Of a stretch of 64,000 nucleotides of DNA, positions 56,249-63,806 are shown piece by piece. Origin of the DNA: a virus; the IMG/VR virus record IMGVR_UViG_3300031261_000003, positions 1 through 64,000 of that record. One strand, written 5' to 3'. The translations under genes and the position numbers were made by a program. Below the pieces are notes generated by a model, which searched no databases, was not told the origin of the DNA, and saw only the letters and a list, made by a program, of their open reading frames with translations. Each line of letters starts with the position of its first letter. Position 1 is the stretch's first letter.

Positions 56249-56679
56249 ACTATATAATTCCCGTTGAAAAGGTCGCTGGATACCGCTTTCCAGGCATCGT
56301 CGTGAGCGTTTACGAGACGCTTTCCGGCGAGGTCCGCTATGACGTAGAGGCGGATAACCCGGACTTCGCGGGGATGCTGCATATCTTCTCGGAAACTACC
56401 TTGAAGGCCCGCACCGAGATTGCCCCATCGCCTCCACCACCCAAAGATCAGAGGAACGAGATTGCTGATCGAGTCGCAGACGCGATTATGGCGGAGATTC
56501 CGACAATAAGCGTGCGTGAGGCTAAATCCGCAGCGCTAGCGGCGTTGCACAGTATAAGGGAACCGTCCGAAGAAATGACAGCGAAGGCCGCTCTCTGCTC
56601 CGGTATAGCAAAGTCTGTTCCGTTAATATGGACGGCGGTGATTGACTACGCGCTAGACCCCGGAAAGCCATTTCCTTAG
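56245..56679 (+). CDS. hypothetical protein, 144 aa, GTG start
   Basis: MNYIIPVEKVAGYRFPGIVV: beta-rich N-terminus to about residue 45, then a linker with SPPPPKDQ and a helical C-terminal unit (IADRVADAIMAEIPTISVRE). Two-part protein of unknown role. Its stop overlaps the convergent HNH gene. Confidence 0.6.
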   Translation: MNYIIPVEKVAGYRFPGIVVSVYETLSGEVRYDVEADNPDFAGMLHIFSETTLKARTEIAPSPPPPKDQRNEIADRVADAIMAEIPTISVREAKSAALAALHSIREPSEEMTAKAALCSGIAKSVPLIWTAVIDYALDPGKPFP

Positions 56680-57107
56680 TCAAACAAATCCCGTATAGCA
56701 TTCATTGATCGACGTTTCGCTCGGCGTAGAGTGTATGTAATTCTACGCTGCGCTAAATGGTGTTGTTTATCCTGTGCAAGATGACATCTGGGACAGAGCG
56801 CCTTTAGATTTTTCCAGGTATTATTTCCTGGGTTGTTATCTAGATGGGCTGTCGATAGCCAAATTGTTTTCATCTTAATTCGGTCTAGCGCCGGGAATAC
56901 GGCCCGTCTTCGTCCGCGTTCGTCGCGCCATAGGCCAGCGTCAGCATCCCACCAATAGCCGTCTACTTGTACGATAAGCTTACCGTGCGGCCGCTTGCAC
57001 GCTTCGCACTTTCCTTTCGCGCGGCCGAAGCGTATTTCACGCGAAAGTTCCTTCCAATCAATCGGGTAAAAAAACCTCAGCGATTTCTTGATCGGCATTT
57101 CGATCAC
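56676..57107 (-). CDS. HNH-endonuclease-like protein 1
   Basis: 143 aa from GTG (GTGA overlap; ATG 57098 possible). CEACKRPHGKLIVQVDGYWW, STAHLDNNPGNNTWKNLKAL and CPRCHLAQD contain the H-N-H pattern with two zinc CxxC pairs. It probably nicks or cuts DNA. Third gene of the resolvase operon; AT-richer than the phage core. Confidence 0.75.
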   Translation of the reverse strand: MIEMPIKKSLRFFYPIDWKELSREIRFGRAKGKCEACKRPHGKLIVQVDGYWWDADAGLWRDERGRRRAVFPALDRIKMKTIWLSTAHLDNNPGNNTWKNLKALCPRCHLAQDKQHHLAQRRITYTLRRAKRRSMNAIRDLFD

Positions 57108-57556
57108 TTTAATTTATGTATCGCGGATATTGCGTTTCTAAAAAAGAAATCAGAAAACAAGTTGCGAAGGTCTGGTGCTGGACTCGGATCGTATGGCTCA
57201 ATAGCTTCGTCGAATAAATGCGTAATCCGATTGCAAGTGTTTTCGCCGCTACGAAGGCTAACGATCATACGGAAATCGTCAAACATACTGCGACGTTCCG
57301 TCGATGGGCCTATAAGGCGCGCTTGCCATTGCTCGATTGTAAAACCATCCGTTAGCGGGTGACATATCCGACAAAGCAAGACGAGGTTGTCTGAGGCGTC
57401 CGCGCCACCGTCACAATGCGCGATGATGTGAGCCCTTTGCGTTTTTTGCTTAAAACGGCAAAACATACAATCATCAAGCTGCCCGTCATAACCGGCCGCG
57501 CTCCAATAGGCGAATATCTGGTGTTTCGTTGGCGTTGAGTTCGTATTGCGGCCCAT
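57104..57556 (-). CDS. HNH-endonuclease-like protein 2
   Basis: About 150 aa. CMFCRFKQKTQRAHIIAHCD, GGADASDNLVLLCRICHPLT is an HNH core (CxxC...H...N...CxxC). The C-terminal half is helical and acidic with no motif. Starts TGATG at the resolvase stop and ends in GTGA overlap with the next HNH. AT-rich. Confidence 0.75.
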   Translation of the reverse strand: MGRNTNSTPTKHQIFAYWSAAGYDGQLDDCMFCRFKQKTQRAHIIAHCDGGADASDNLVLLCRICHPLTDGFTIEQWQARLIGPSTERRSMFDDFRMIVSLRSGENTCNRITHLFDEAIEPYDPSPAPDLRNLFSDFFFRNAISAIHKLK

Positions 57557-58224
57557 CACGCGCTCTCTCTTAGTTGATCCAGAACCTTTTTGACGGCCAT
57601 ATGGCTGATATTAAAACCGCTAGCGGCGGCGATATCACGAAGCGACTTTCCAGCGGCCCGCATAGCAACCATGCGAACGATTGAAGCCTGCTCAGCCTCG
57701 TCTGGAATGAGCCGCTTTTTCTTGGCTTCTACGATGATGTGATATCCGAAGGGACGCGCGCCGCCGAGAAAATGCCCGCGTTCTTTTTGGTCGGCTTTTA
57801 CTTGACTGATGCGCTCGCGAATCCTGTCGCGCTCGGCCTCGGCGAAGGCGGCGGCTATTGTGAGAAACGTCTTGCTAAAACCATTGGCCGCCATGTCGCC
57901 ACCTAAGTCGAGAAGGTGAAGAGTGACGCCTTTCTCTTTCAGGCGCGCGACAATCTGCAACGCGTCGAGCGCGCTTCGGAACATACGGTCTAACTTGGCC
58001 GCAATAATTATATCGCCGCGCTGGATTCGTGCGACCAAGGCGCGGCCAATCGGCCGCTGGTCAATTGGAATTGAGCCAGAGACTCCTTCCTCAATCATAA
58101 TGTCGGTTACGTCGAAAGCGTGCATGTCCGCATACCCTCGGATCTGGCGCTGTTGAACGTCAAGGCTCTCGCCGAACTTCGCTTGTCGCCCCGTCGAGAC
58201 TCGACAATACCCAAAAATCGCCAT
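57556..58224 (-). CDS. serine site-specific recombinase (resolvase)
   Basis: 222 aa. S10 in GYCRVSTGRQ is the catalytic Ser; IIAAKLDRMFRSALDALQIV and FLTIAAAFAEAERDRIRERI are standard; a C-terminal HTH (SLRDIAAASGFNISHMAVKK) binds DNA. The length is that of resolvase/invertase enzymes, not large integrases. Divergent from the ParA operon; likely resolves multimers of the plasmid form, with a res site in the gap. Confidence 0.88.
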   Translation of the reverse strand: MAIFGYCRVSTGRQAKFGESLDVQQRQIRGYADMHAFDVTDIMIEEGVSGSIPIDQRPIGRALVARIQRGDIIIAAKLDRMFRSALDALQIVARLKEKGVTLHLLDLGGDMAANGFSKTFLTIAAAFAEAERDRIRERISQVKADQKERGHFLGGARPFGYHIIVEAKKKRLIPDEAEQASIVRMVAMRAAGKSLRDIAAASGFNISHMAVKKVLDQLRESA

Positions 58225-58480
58225 TTTCCCCAGCCCCCGCTGTGTAAACGCGCAAACGCCTTTACGATTTTTGATTTGCGCCGTAAGCGCCTTTTAGCGC
58301 CTTGCCAAACTTGCCCGCAAAACCCTTTCCCGAACCTTACAAACCCCTCTTGACAAGCCGTTAAGAATCATCCTCGCGACTCGCCGTCAAGCTTCTTTTA
58401 TCGCTTTAGATTATGCTTGCAATAGCTCTTTATAACGAGCTATAACGCTAACTGACGAAAGCGACTCGACGAGGGGAACC
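58225..58480. promoter_or_regulatory. res/partition/origin candidate region
   Basis: Between divergent resolvase and ParA operons. Contains an inverted repeat GCGCAAA/TTTGCGC (58250-58256 and 58275-58281), three direct repeats AACGCCTT, AGCGCCTT, AGCGCCTT (58255, 58286, 58296), and TAGCTC/GAGCTA (58430-58449) overlapping TTGCAA and TATAAC promoter-like boxes. These could be res, parS and operator elements. Confidence 0.55.
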
Positions 58481-58666
58481 ATGCCAGCGAAAGCTGAAAA
58501 TCACGATCCGACCGCGCCGAGCGCGTTCGCAAAATCCATGCTGCGGCTCCCGACGTTCGATCTCGCGCAAATGCGCAAGACGCTCGCGCTCAAGCTCGCG
58601 GCCATCGACGCGGAGCTAGGCAAGCGCGGCGAGGCGACGACAACGACCTTGGGGGCAAAAACATGA
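58481..58666 (+). CDS. small protein preceding ParA, 61 aa
   Basis: MPAKAENHDPTAPSAFAKSM with helical RLPTFDLAQMRKTLALKLAA and an end GEATTTTLGAKT. GAGGGGAACC is the ribosome site. It overlaps parA by ATGA. Possibly a regulator; not recognised. Confidence 0.6.
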   Translation: MPAKAENHDPTAPSAFAKSMLRLPTFDLAQMRKTLALKLAAIDAELGKRGEATTTTLGAKT

Positions 58667-59304
58667 AAGTTATCACTTTTGCTGCGCAAAAAGGCGGCGC
58701 CGGAAAAACGGCGTTCGCCCAGCATCTTAGCGTTCTTGCCGAGACCGGCGGCGCCAATGTCTTGCTTATCGATACCGACCCGCAAGGCTCGCTCAACGCT
58801 TGGTATCAGTTGCGCGGTAGCGGGACGCCGATACTTATCAAGTCAACCGGAAAAGACTTGCGGCGGTTCGTCGATAGGGCGCGCAAGGATCGCGTGGATT
58901 ATTGCCTAGTCGATACGCCGCCGCACGCTCAACAGTCGATCCTCGACGCTATCGTGGTTTCTGATCTCGTCGTTGTTCCGCTGCGGCCGGCGTTCTCCGA
59001 TCTCAACGCGATTCCGGCGACGCTTGAACTCGCACAATCGGCCGGCAAAGCGCCGCTCGTCGTTATAAACCAAGCGCCTGTGGCGTCTGCTTGGGGCGAG
59101 CCGGCGCAAGTCAGCCAAGCGCGCGAGCTTATAACCGGCTTGGGCTCCAAGGTCGCACAAACCGTTATCGTCATGAGAGTCGCTATCCAGCACGCCCTTG
59201 CCGGCGGACAAACCGCTGGGGAATTTGAGCCCTCTGGAAAGGCCGCCGCCGAGATCGCGGCGCTTTGGGCGGAAATCAAAACCGAACTTGAAACGGAGAA
59301 ATAA
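58663..59304 (+). CDS. parA: ParA-type partition ATPase
   Basis: 213 aa. The deviant Walker A motif KGGAGKTAFAQH is at residues 10-21, LLIDTDPQGS at 34-43, and VDTPPHAQQ at 83-91. No N-terminal HTH, so it is a small type Ib/ParF-like ParA. It moves plasmid copies using the adjacent RHH protein as adaptor. It supports a plasmid-like lysogenic state. Confidence 0.9.
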   Translation: MKVITFAAQKGGAGKTAFAQHLSVLAETGGANVLLIDTDPQGSLNAWYQLRGSGTPILIKSTGKDLRRFVDRARKDRVDYCLVDTPPHAQQSILDAIVVSDLVVVPLRPAFSDLNAIPATLELAQSAGKAPLVVINQAPVASAWGEPAQVSQARELITGLGSKVAQTVIVMRVAIQHALAGGQTAGEFEPSGKAAAEIAALWAEIKTELETEK

Positions 59305-59306
59305 AA

Positions 59307-59543
59307 ATGGCAAAGCCCCGCGCGCTAACGATTCTTCCCGTCGTCAAAAAGGGAATGCAGGCGCCGTCCGATCCTGAAACATCGAGTGAAAACGACGAAA
59401 AGCGCGTTTCCGTCGTGATCCGCGTAACGCCGGCCGAGCGCAAAGAGCTTCGCCTCATGGCTATGGAAGCCGATACGACGGTGCAACGGCTTGTCGAGGA
59501 TTTGATTCAAGGCGTGCTTGAGAAGGACCGGAAAGCTAAATAA
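59307..59543 (+). CDS. ribbon-helix-helix ParG-like partner
   Basis: 78 aa. Flexible basic N-terminus (PRALTILPVVKKGMQAPS) and a C-terminal RHH fold (KRVSVVIRVTPAERKELRLM, DTTVQRLVEDLIQGVLEK). Immediately follows parA. ParG-type proteins bind the centromere and repress the operon. Confidence 0.8.
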   Translation: MAKPRALTILPVVKKGMQAPSDPETSSENDEKRVSVVIRVTPAERKELRLMAMEADTTVQRLVEDLIQGVLEKDRKAK

Positions 59544-59550
59544 CTAGCTA

Positions 59551-59572
59551 GCGTGCGAGTAAAATCGCACGC
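59551..59572. repeat. perfect inverted repeat after the partition operon
   Basis: GCGTGCGA-GTAAAA-TCGCACGC: 8-bp arms and 6-nt loop, flanked by CTAGCTAGC and AATTAGC. Terminator-like in shape but lacking a T-tract; may also be a binding site. Confidence 0.6.
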
Positions 59573-59591
59573 GATTTAATTAGCTTTACAA

Positions 59592-59792
59592 TTAGTGTCG
59601 AATTTGCCGCGTTAGAAATATCTCGGTTTTCAGTTGCGCCCAATTGCGAGGATCGACGTAAACCGAGTCCACGTAGAGCCGCGTCGCATCCTCAAGCTCG
59701 TGCAATACCGTCTGAATTTTTTCCTCAGCGCGCTTGAGGAGCCGTTTTTGCGCGGGCGTAAGCGCGGGCTCGTTCTTAGGCTCGTCGCTCAA
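59592..59792 (-). CDS. hypothetical helical protein, 66 aa
   Basis: MSDEPKNEPALTPAQKRLLK then EEKIQTVLHELEDATRLYVD. A charged helical protein of unknown function. GAGGAGAG lies upstream. Convergent with the partition operon. Confidence 0.55.
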   Translation of the reverse strand: MSDEPKNEPALTPAQKRLLKRAEEKIQTVLHELEDATRLYVDSVYVDPRNWAQLKTEIFLTRQIRH

Positions 59793-59810
59793 CGGACTCT
59801 CCTCCAGATG

Positions 59811-59830
59811 CCCCGGCCTTCAGGGCGGGG
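59811..59830 (+). repeat. solitary IS605-type terminal palindrome
   Basis: CCCCGGCCTTCAGGGCGGGG with flanks GATG and AAGACGTTAA resembles the RE palindrome of the tnpB element (both GA-GCC-CGGCCTT-AGG). No tnpB accompanies it. May be a remnant or a short palindromic element, or merely the 3' hairpin of the adjacent gene. Confidence 0.45.
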
Positions 59831-59836
59831 AAGACG

Positions 59837-60244
59837 TTAAAGCAAGCCCCAGGAAATCTTGGCGCGCCTGACGTAGACGCGAGGGGTGGCGCCGGCTTTG
59901 GCGAATATCGCGTCCCTGGTAGCGGCCGGTTCGCGTTCGCCGTCAGCAAGGGCGTCACAGCCGATCCCGGCCCCGCAAAGCAGCTTCGCCCCCTCGCTCA
60001 AGGCATCAACGCCGTTCAGCGCCGCGAGGACCGGCGCGTAGGCGCGCGGGTTGACGATCAAGCCGCAAGTGCTCCTTGCCTCTCCGTCGTAGCCAATTCC
60101 CTCTCCGACGTAGCCAAGCGCCGGACAAGGGCCGTCGCTGCGTTGGAACACAATAGCGCCAAGCGGACAGAGCCGCGCTTCGCAACACTGTCCGCAATGG
60201 TTGCAGGCCGCTCCATAGGGCGGCTTGTCGGGCGTCCCGCTCAA
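59837..60244 (-). CDS. Cys-rich (YkgJ-like cluster) protein, 135 aa
   Basis: CNHCGQCCEARLCPLGAIVF near the N-terminus plus further Cys (CGLIVN, LLCGAGIGCD) suggests an iron-sulphur or zinc cluster as in YkgJ-type proteins. Overlaps the next gene by 4 nt. Unknown role in the recombination group. Confidence 0.6.
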   Translation of the reverse strand: MSGTPDKPPYGAACNHCGQCCEARLCPLGAIVFQRSDGPCPALGYVGEGIGYDGEARSTCGLIVNPRAYAPVLAALNGVDALSEGAKLLCGAGIGCDALADGEREPAATRDAIFAKAGATPRVYVRRAKISWGLL

Positions 60245-61500
60245 GCGCGGCTCGTGGCTGGCTTCATCTTGGTTTTGGCGTGCGCGACCAGGGCGTCCAC
60301 CAATTCGCGCGATAAAAGCTTGCGCTCGCCGGGCTCAAGATTGTCGAGGAAGTCGCGCAGCGCGGCGGGGCCGGCGTCGGCCCGCGCCCGGGCGGTTTGC
60401 GTCAGGTCCGCGAGCAACGCCGCGTTCGGATCGGTCGGCGCCGGGCCGGAGTCATGTTCCGTCCCGGCGCCTTCCGCCGACGCGGCGGGCCGTGATGACG
60501 CCGCGTCGGTTCCATTGGCCGCGCCGTTGCCGGCCGGCTTGTCGTTGATAGCGCCGTTTAAGCGGCCGTCCGAGGAAGCGGCGACATAATCGGCGTTGCC
60601 GTTTTTCGTAATCTCGCCCGTATCCGGATCGACCTTTTCGTTCGCGCCTACGCCGGCCATTTTGTCGAGAGCGTCGGCGAGAGACGCCGGCCGCTCGCCG
60701 GGTTTAGCCGCAACGGGGAAGGCTTCTTCGACGGTAACCTCACCGTTTTTGATCGCCGCGCGGGCGCCGTTGAGCGTCAGCAGATGGTCGAGGTTTATAT
60801 CGCCTTCGCCCTGCACGCCGAGCGCTGCAAAAACGCGATCTGGCGTAACGCCCATGACGCCGAATGCCTTGATTGCGAGCGCTCGACGACTTGAGAGCGT
60901 CTTGATATCGCCGCGTATGACCTCCTCGACAGCCGTATATCCACGACGAGCGACGCCCTTTGGAATGCCGGCCAGGATCGCGTTGCGCCGAGCAATCGAG
61001 CAAGCTGCGGCGCCGGCAAGCTGAATCATGTCGTTGTCGATTCCCTTGCCGCGCTTTTCCTGTATCGGCCGACGAACGCGAGCCACTTGAATTACATTCG
61101 TCTCCAAATCCTGAAATACGCCCTCGGCTTCCACGTATTTTTCGATGCGGTCGACATGGACAATACGTGCCGCGACTCGGCAGTTACCCCATTGGCTCGC
61201 CATGATCTCGGCGAAACGGATCGACGGGCCTTGAATGGTCTTTCCGCCACGCGGTAAAGCATAGATGCACTCGGCGGCGGTGTCCTCGTCGAGCGTCGCA
61301 AGCGTCGTTATCTGGTTTACGGCGCGTTGAATGCTTCGCGGCATGGCGCGAGCCGTTGCGACTTGCTGATCGACTTCGGCGCGGGCAAGGCTGACAGCTA
61401 GGCTTTGCTGCACGGCGCTCAAACCGCCGCCGCCGTCGTATCCGACAATCTCGGTCGATTCTTCCGAATTGCGGGATGGGGAAACTTGGTTGACACTCAT
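60241..61500 (-). CDS. conserved phage protein of recombination/replication cluster
   Basis: 419 aa. PRSIQRAVNQITTLATLDED, YALPRGGKTIQGPSIRFAEI, MASQWGNCRVAARIVHVDRI and ARRNAILAGIPKGVA are hallmark segments of a common phage protein that I know only as 'hypothetical'. It lies beside a DEDD exonuclease, so an annealing-type recombination role is possible but unproven. The final 120 residues are an Ala/Gly/Asp linker plus a short helical end (ALRDFLDNLEPGERKLLSRE). Confidence 0.65.
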   Translation of the reverse strand: MSVNQVSPSRNSEESTEIVGYDGGGGLSAVQQSLAVSLARAEVDQQVATARAMPRSIQRAVNQITTLATLDEDTAAECIYALPRGGKTIQGPSIRFAEIMASQWGNCRVAARIVHVDRIEKYVEAEGVFQDLETNVIQVARVRRPIQEKRGKGIDNDMIQLAGAAACSIARRNAILAGIPKGVARRGYTAVEEVIRGDIKTLSSRRALAIKAFGVMGVTPDRVFAALGVQGEGDINLDHLLTLNGARAAIKNGEVTVEEAFPVAAKPGERPASLADALDKMAGVGANEKVDPDTGEITKNGNADYVAASSDGRLNGAINDKPAGNGAANGTDAASSRPAASAEGAGTEHDSGPAPTDPNAALLADLTQTARARADAGPAALRDFLDNLEPGERKLLSRELVDALVAHAKTKMKPATSRA

Positions 61501-61581
61501 TTTGTTGCTCTTTCGGTTGCTTTGTTGCTAGCGAAATTGCTCGCTAACAATATTGCGTTATAATTAGATAATAAGCAAGCG
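61501..61581 (-). promoter_or_regulatory. AT-rich promoter region without ACGCCA hairpin
   Basis: Minus strand carries TTGCTT-N17-CAATAT, TTGTTA-N17-CAACAA and several GCTAGC/TAGCGAG elements, the same vocabulary as the early promoters. No ACGCCA is present; AAAGAGCAAC lies before the ATG. Confidence 0.45.
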
Positions 61582-62271
61582 CTATCCCGCGCGACGCCGC
61601 GCGAGTTCATGCTTGATGGTGAATTTGACGTCGGGGTCGAAGTCCTGGCCTTCGCCCCAGCGGAGATAGTCGGTGGGAACGTCCGTCCAAGCCATGCCGA
61701 AATGCTTGCCGAATCCGACTTTGCGCAGAACGGCGGCCTTGGTCGAAAGCCTCAACAAGTCGTCTAGGCTACGCTCCTTGAGCATTTCAACCAGAAGCGC
61801 CGTCGTCAGAACGGCGTCGAACAACGCCCGGTGAGGGGCGACTCCGCTAGGGCGAGGAAGCCCGCGCCAATAATATAGCACCGCGTTCTTGAAGCTTGGC
61901 GCCTCCGGCCAAACATGCAGAGCACAGCGATATGTATCGATCCAGCGCTTTTCTTTGAGCGTCGGCAGCATGTCGCGGTCGAAGCGGGCATTGTGCGCAG
62001 CGAGAAGGTCAACGTTTGCAGGGAGAACAAGGCCAAGCGCCTCCTCAAGGTCGGGCGCGTTGGCGACGTCCGAGTCGATAATGTGATGAACGCCCATCGC
62101 CTCGAACGAAATAGGCCGGTGCGGATTGACGAGTATCGAGTTGGATCTGAAACCGCCAACAACGCTCCCCTCGGTCGGGTCATAAAACATCTCGACCGCC
62201 GCAATCTCAACCACTCGGTCGGTTGTGGGATCGAGGCCAGTTGTTTCAGTGTCAATGACATGGATAATCAT
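61582..62271 (-). CDS. DEDD 3'-5' exonuclease (DnaQ-like)
   Basis: 229 aa. ExoI DTETTGLDPTTDRVVEIAAV, ExoII LLAAHNARFDRDMLPT, ExoIII HRALFDAVLTTALLVEM; the acidic residues of all three are present. Common in phages next to the conserved protein at 60241-61500 and likely processes DNA ends. Coupled to the upstream HNH-like gene by ATGA. Confidence 0.88.
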   Translation of the reverse strand: MIIHVIDTETTGLDPTTDRVVEIAAVEMFYDPTEGSVVGGFRSNSILVNPHRPISFEAMGVHHIIDSDVANAPDLEEALGLVLPANVDLLAAHNARFDRDMLPTLKEKRWIDTYRCALHVWPEAPSFKNAVLYYWRGLPRPSGVAPHRALFDAVLTTALLVEMLKERSLDDLLRLSTKAAVLRKVGFGKHFGMAWTDVPTDYLRWGEGQDFDPDVKFTIKHELARRRAG

Positions 62272-62951
62272 CGGAAAGACGCCTTCGTTTCCTTGGCGAT
62301 GGTCGCGCCGCGCAACCTGCGAGCATATACAGATCGTCCGGTGACAATAAAATACACTGTAGATTTACTAACTCCGAACATGATCGCGATTTCTCTAAGA
62401 GGCGTTCCGGTCTTGGATACCTCTAAGACCTTCTCAACGTCCGCGAGTTCAAGAGCGGATGGACGACGAATCCTTCGATTGTTGCTCTGCTCTTTGTTTG
62501 TGGCCCAGCGGCAGTTTCCTGGCTCGTAGTTTCCATCGTTATCTGGGTATCTATCAATTGAATGCTTAGGCGTAGGCTTCCGCCCCATGTCCTCCAAAAA
62601 AGTTTCAAAGCTATTTAGCCAGCGGCTACAGACCTTGATGCCGCGTCCTCCGTAACTCGTAAATTTCTTATTTGTAGGCGTAGTACATCGGCTCTTCATT
62701 CCTGCCCACGATCTGTACTCCGACGAAAACACACCGCCTTTCGTATGGCCGTGCGTTTCGTTTGCTCCCCCATGTGTACACCCACAAGATTTTGTGTTTC
62801 CACTATTTAAAGCGGCGGCAGGAATACGTAGTCGTTTGCCACAATCGCAAATGCAGTCCCATAATATTTTTCCGCTACGCGTCCTCTCGTCTGTAGATGC
62901 TATCGCGCGCAGCTTACCGAAGCGCAACCCTGCAATCTTCGCGGCGATCAT
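62268..62951 (-). CDS. HNH/AP2-type homing-endonuclease-like protein
   Basis: 227 aa. A Cys4-like N-terminal unit (CICDCGKRLRIPAAALNSGN, CGCTHGG) is followed by the core EYRSWAGMKSRCTTPTNKKF, YGGRGIKVCSRWLNSFETFL, SIDRYPDNDGNYEPGNCRWA and EQSNNRR. A C-terminal HTH is likely (TPLREIAIMFGVSKSTVYFI). The gene fits exactly between its neighbours with 4-nt overlaps and is clearly AT-richer, as expected of an inserted mobile gene. Confidence 0.78.
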   Translation of the reverse strand: MIAAKIAGLRFGKLRAIASTDERTRSGKILWDCICDCGKRLRIPAAALNSGNTKSCGCTHGGANETHGHTKGGVFSSEYRSWAGMKSRCTTPTNKKFTSYGGRGIKVCSRWLNSFETFLEDMGRKPTPKHSIDRYPDNDGNYEPGNCRWATNKEQSNNRRIRRPSALELADVEKVLEVSKTGTPLREIAIMFGVSKSTVYFIVTGRSVYARRLRGATIAKETKASFR

Positions 62952-63718
62952 TTGAACATGGCCCGTGTGATCTGTTCGATACTTGTACCGTTGATTTTCC
63001 TTATACCCATTTTTATCGCTTGATCTAACGCCGATTGTATTGCTTCTCGTTTTATATATGGCTTTAGGTCAGAGATATTTAGCGCGTCCCAATCGGTTAT
63101 GGTTCCCTTCCAAGTGGTTCGCGCGCTCGCCAAAACGCCGCTTTCCGTTCGCGTCCGCACGAGATCGGCGGCTTTCGCTTTGCCAGCTAGATCGGCGGCG
63201 TAGGCGGCTTCCGACGCAGCCTCGGCGGCGGTATTGGCCGCAACCTCCTCGGCCGGCGTCGTAAAGGCCGCAAGGTCGCGCTGGCGCTGTTCTTCGGCGC
63301 GGGCGGCGTCGGCGGCGGCTTGGGCTTTTGCGCGGGCGGCGCGGTCGACTTCGCGCTGGTAGTCGTCGCCTATCGCTTGGAAGGTATCGCCGATGCGTTT
63401 TAAGCGGTCGAGGAAGACGGCGAAGAAAGATTGCACGTCGTTGCCAGCCTGCAAATAAGGAGCCTTGGCGATCGTGCGAGCGCCGTCCGTCCGTTTCCAG
63501 AGCGCTCGCGCGTCCTTGACCAATGCGCCGACCGCATCAAGATCGGCCGGCGTCGTAATCTTTTTTGGCGCGACGTTGGCGCGAGCGGCAAGCGTCTCGA
63601 CGTCGTGGCGAGTCTGCGCGCGATCCTCGGCCAACTGCTCGCGCAGATCGCGCGGCGGGCGGTTGTCACCAATAGGCGGCGGCGGCGTGAAGTCGGTCAT
63701 TTTTCCCTGCGTATTCAT
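62948..63718 (-). CDS. hypothetical phage protein, 256 aa
   Basis: Pro-rich N-terminus (FTPPPPIGDNRPPRDLREQL), then a long coiled-coil-like helix (RVDRAARAKAQAAADAARAE, with EEQRQRDLAAFT). C-terminal unit ends SIEQITRAMFK. A recurring early-phage protein type of unknown role. The last about 35 codons are AT-richer than the rest, next to the inserted HNH gene. Its leader has the ACGCCA hairpin. Confidence 0.65.
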   Translation of the reverse strand: MNTQGKMTDFTPPPPIGDNRPPRDLREQLAEDRAQTRHDVETLAARANVAPKKITTPADLDAVGALVKDARALWKRTDGARTIAKAPYLQAGNDVQSFFAVFLDRLKRIGDTFQAIGDDYQREVDRAARAKAQAAADAARAEEQRQRDLAAFTTPAEEVAANTAAEAASEAAYAADLAGKAKAADLVRTRTESGVLASARTTWKGTITDWDALNISDLKPYIKREAIQSALDQAIKMGIRKINGTSIEQITRAMFK

Positions 63719-63732
63719 GATGTTTTCTCCGT

Positions 63733-63746
63733 AGCGTGGCGTCGCT
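63733..63746 (-). promoter_or_regulatory. ACGCCA-loop leader hairpin (copy 7)
   Basis: Minus strand AGCG-ACGCCA-CGCT: 4-bp stem, then ACGGAGAAAACATC and ATG. AT-rich promoter region (63750-63806) with TTGCTA upstream. Confidence 0.72.
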
Positions 63747-63806
63747 GGATTGGTTACAAATTATCGTGCTATATCGCGCGCCAATTAGCAAGCGATATTG
63801 CTATCC

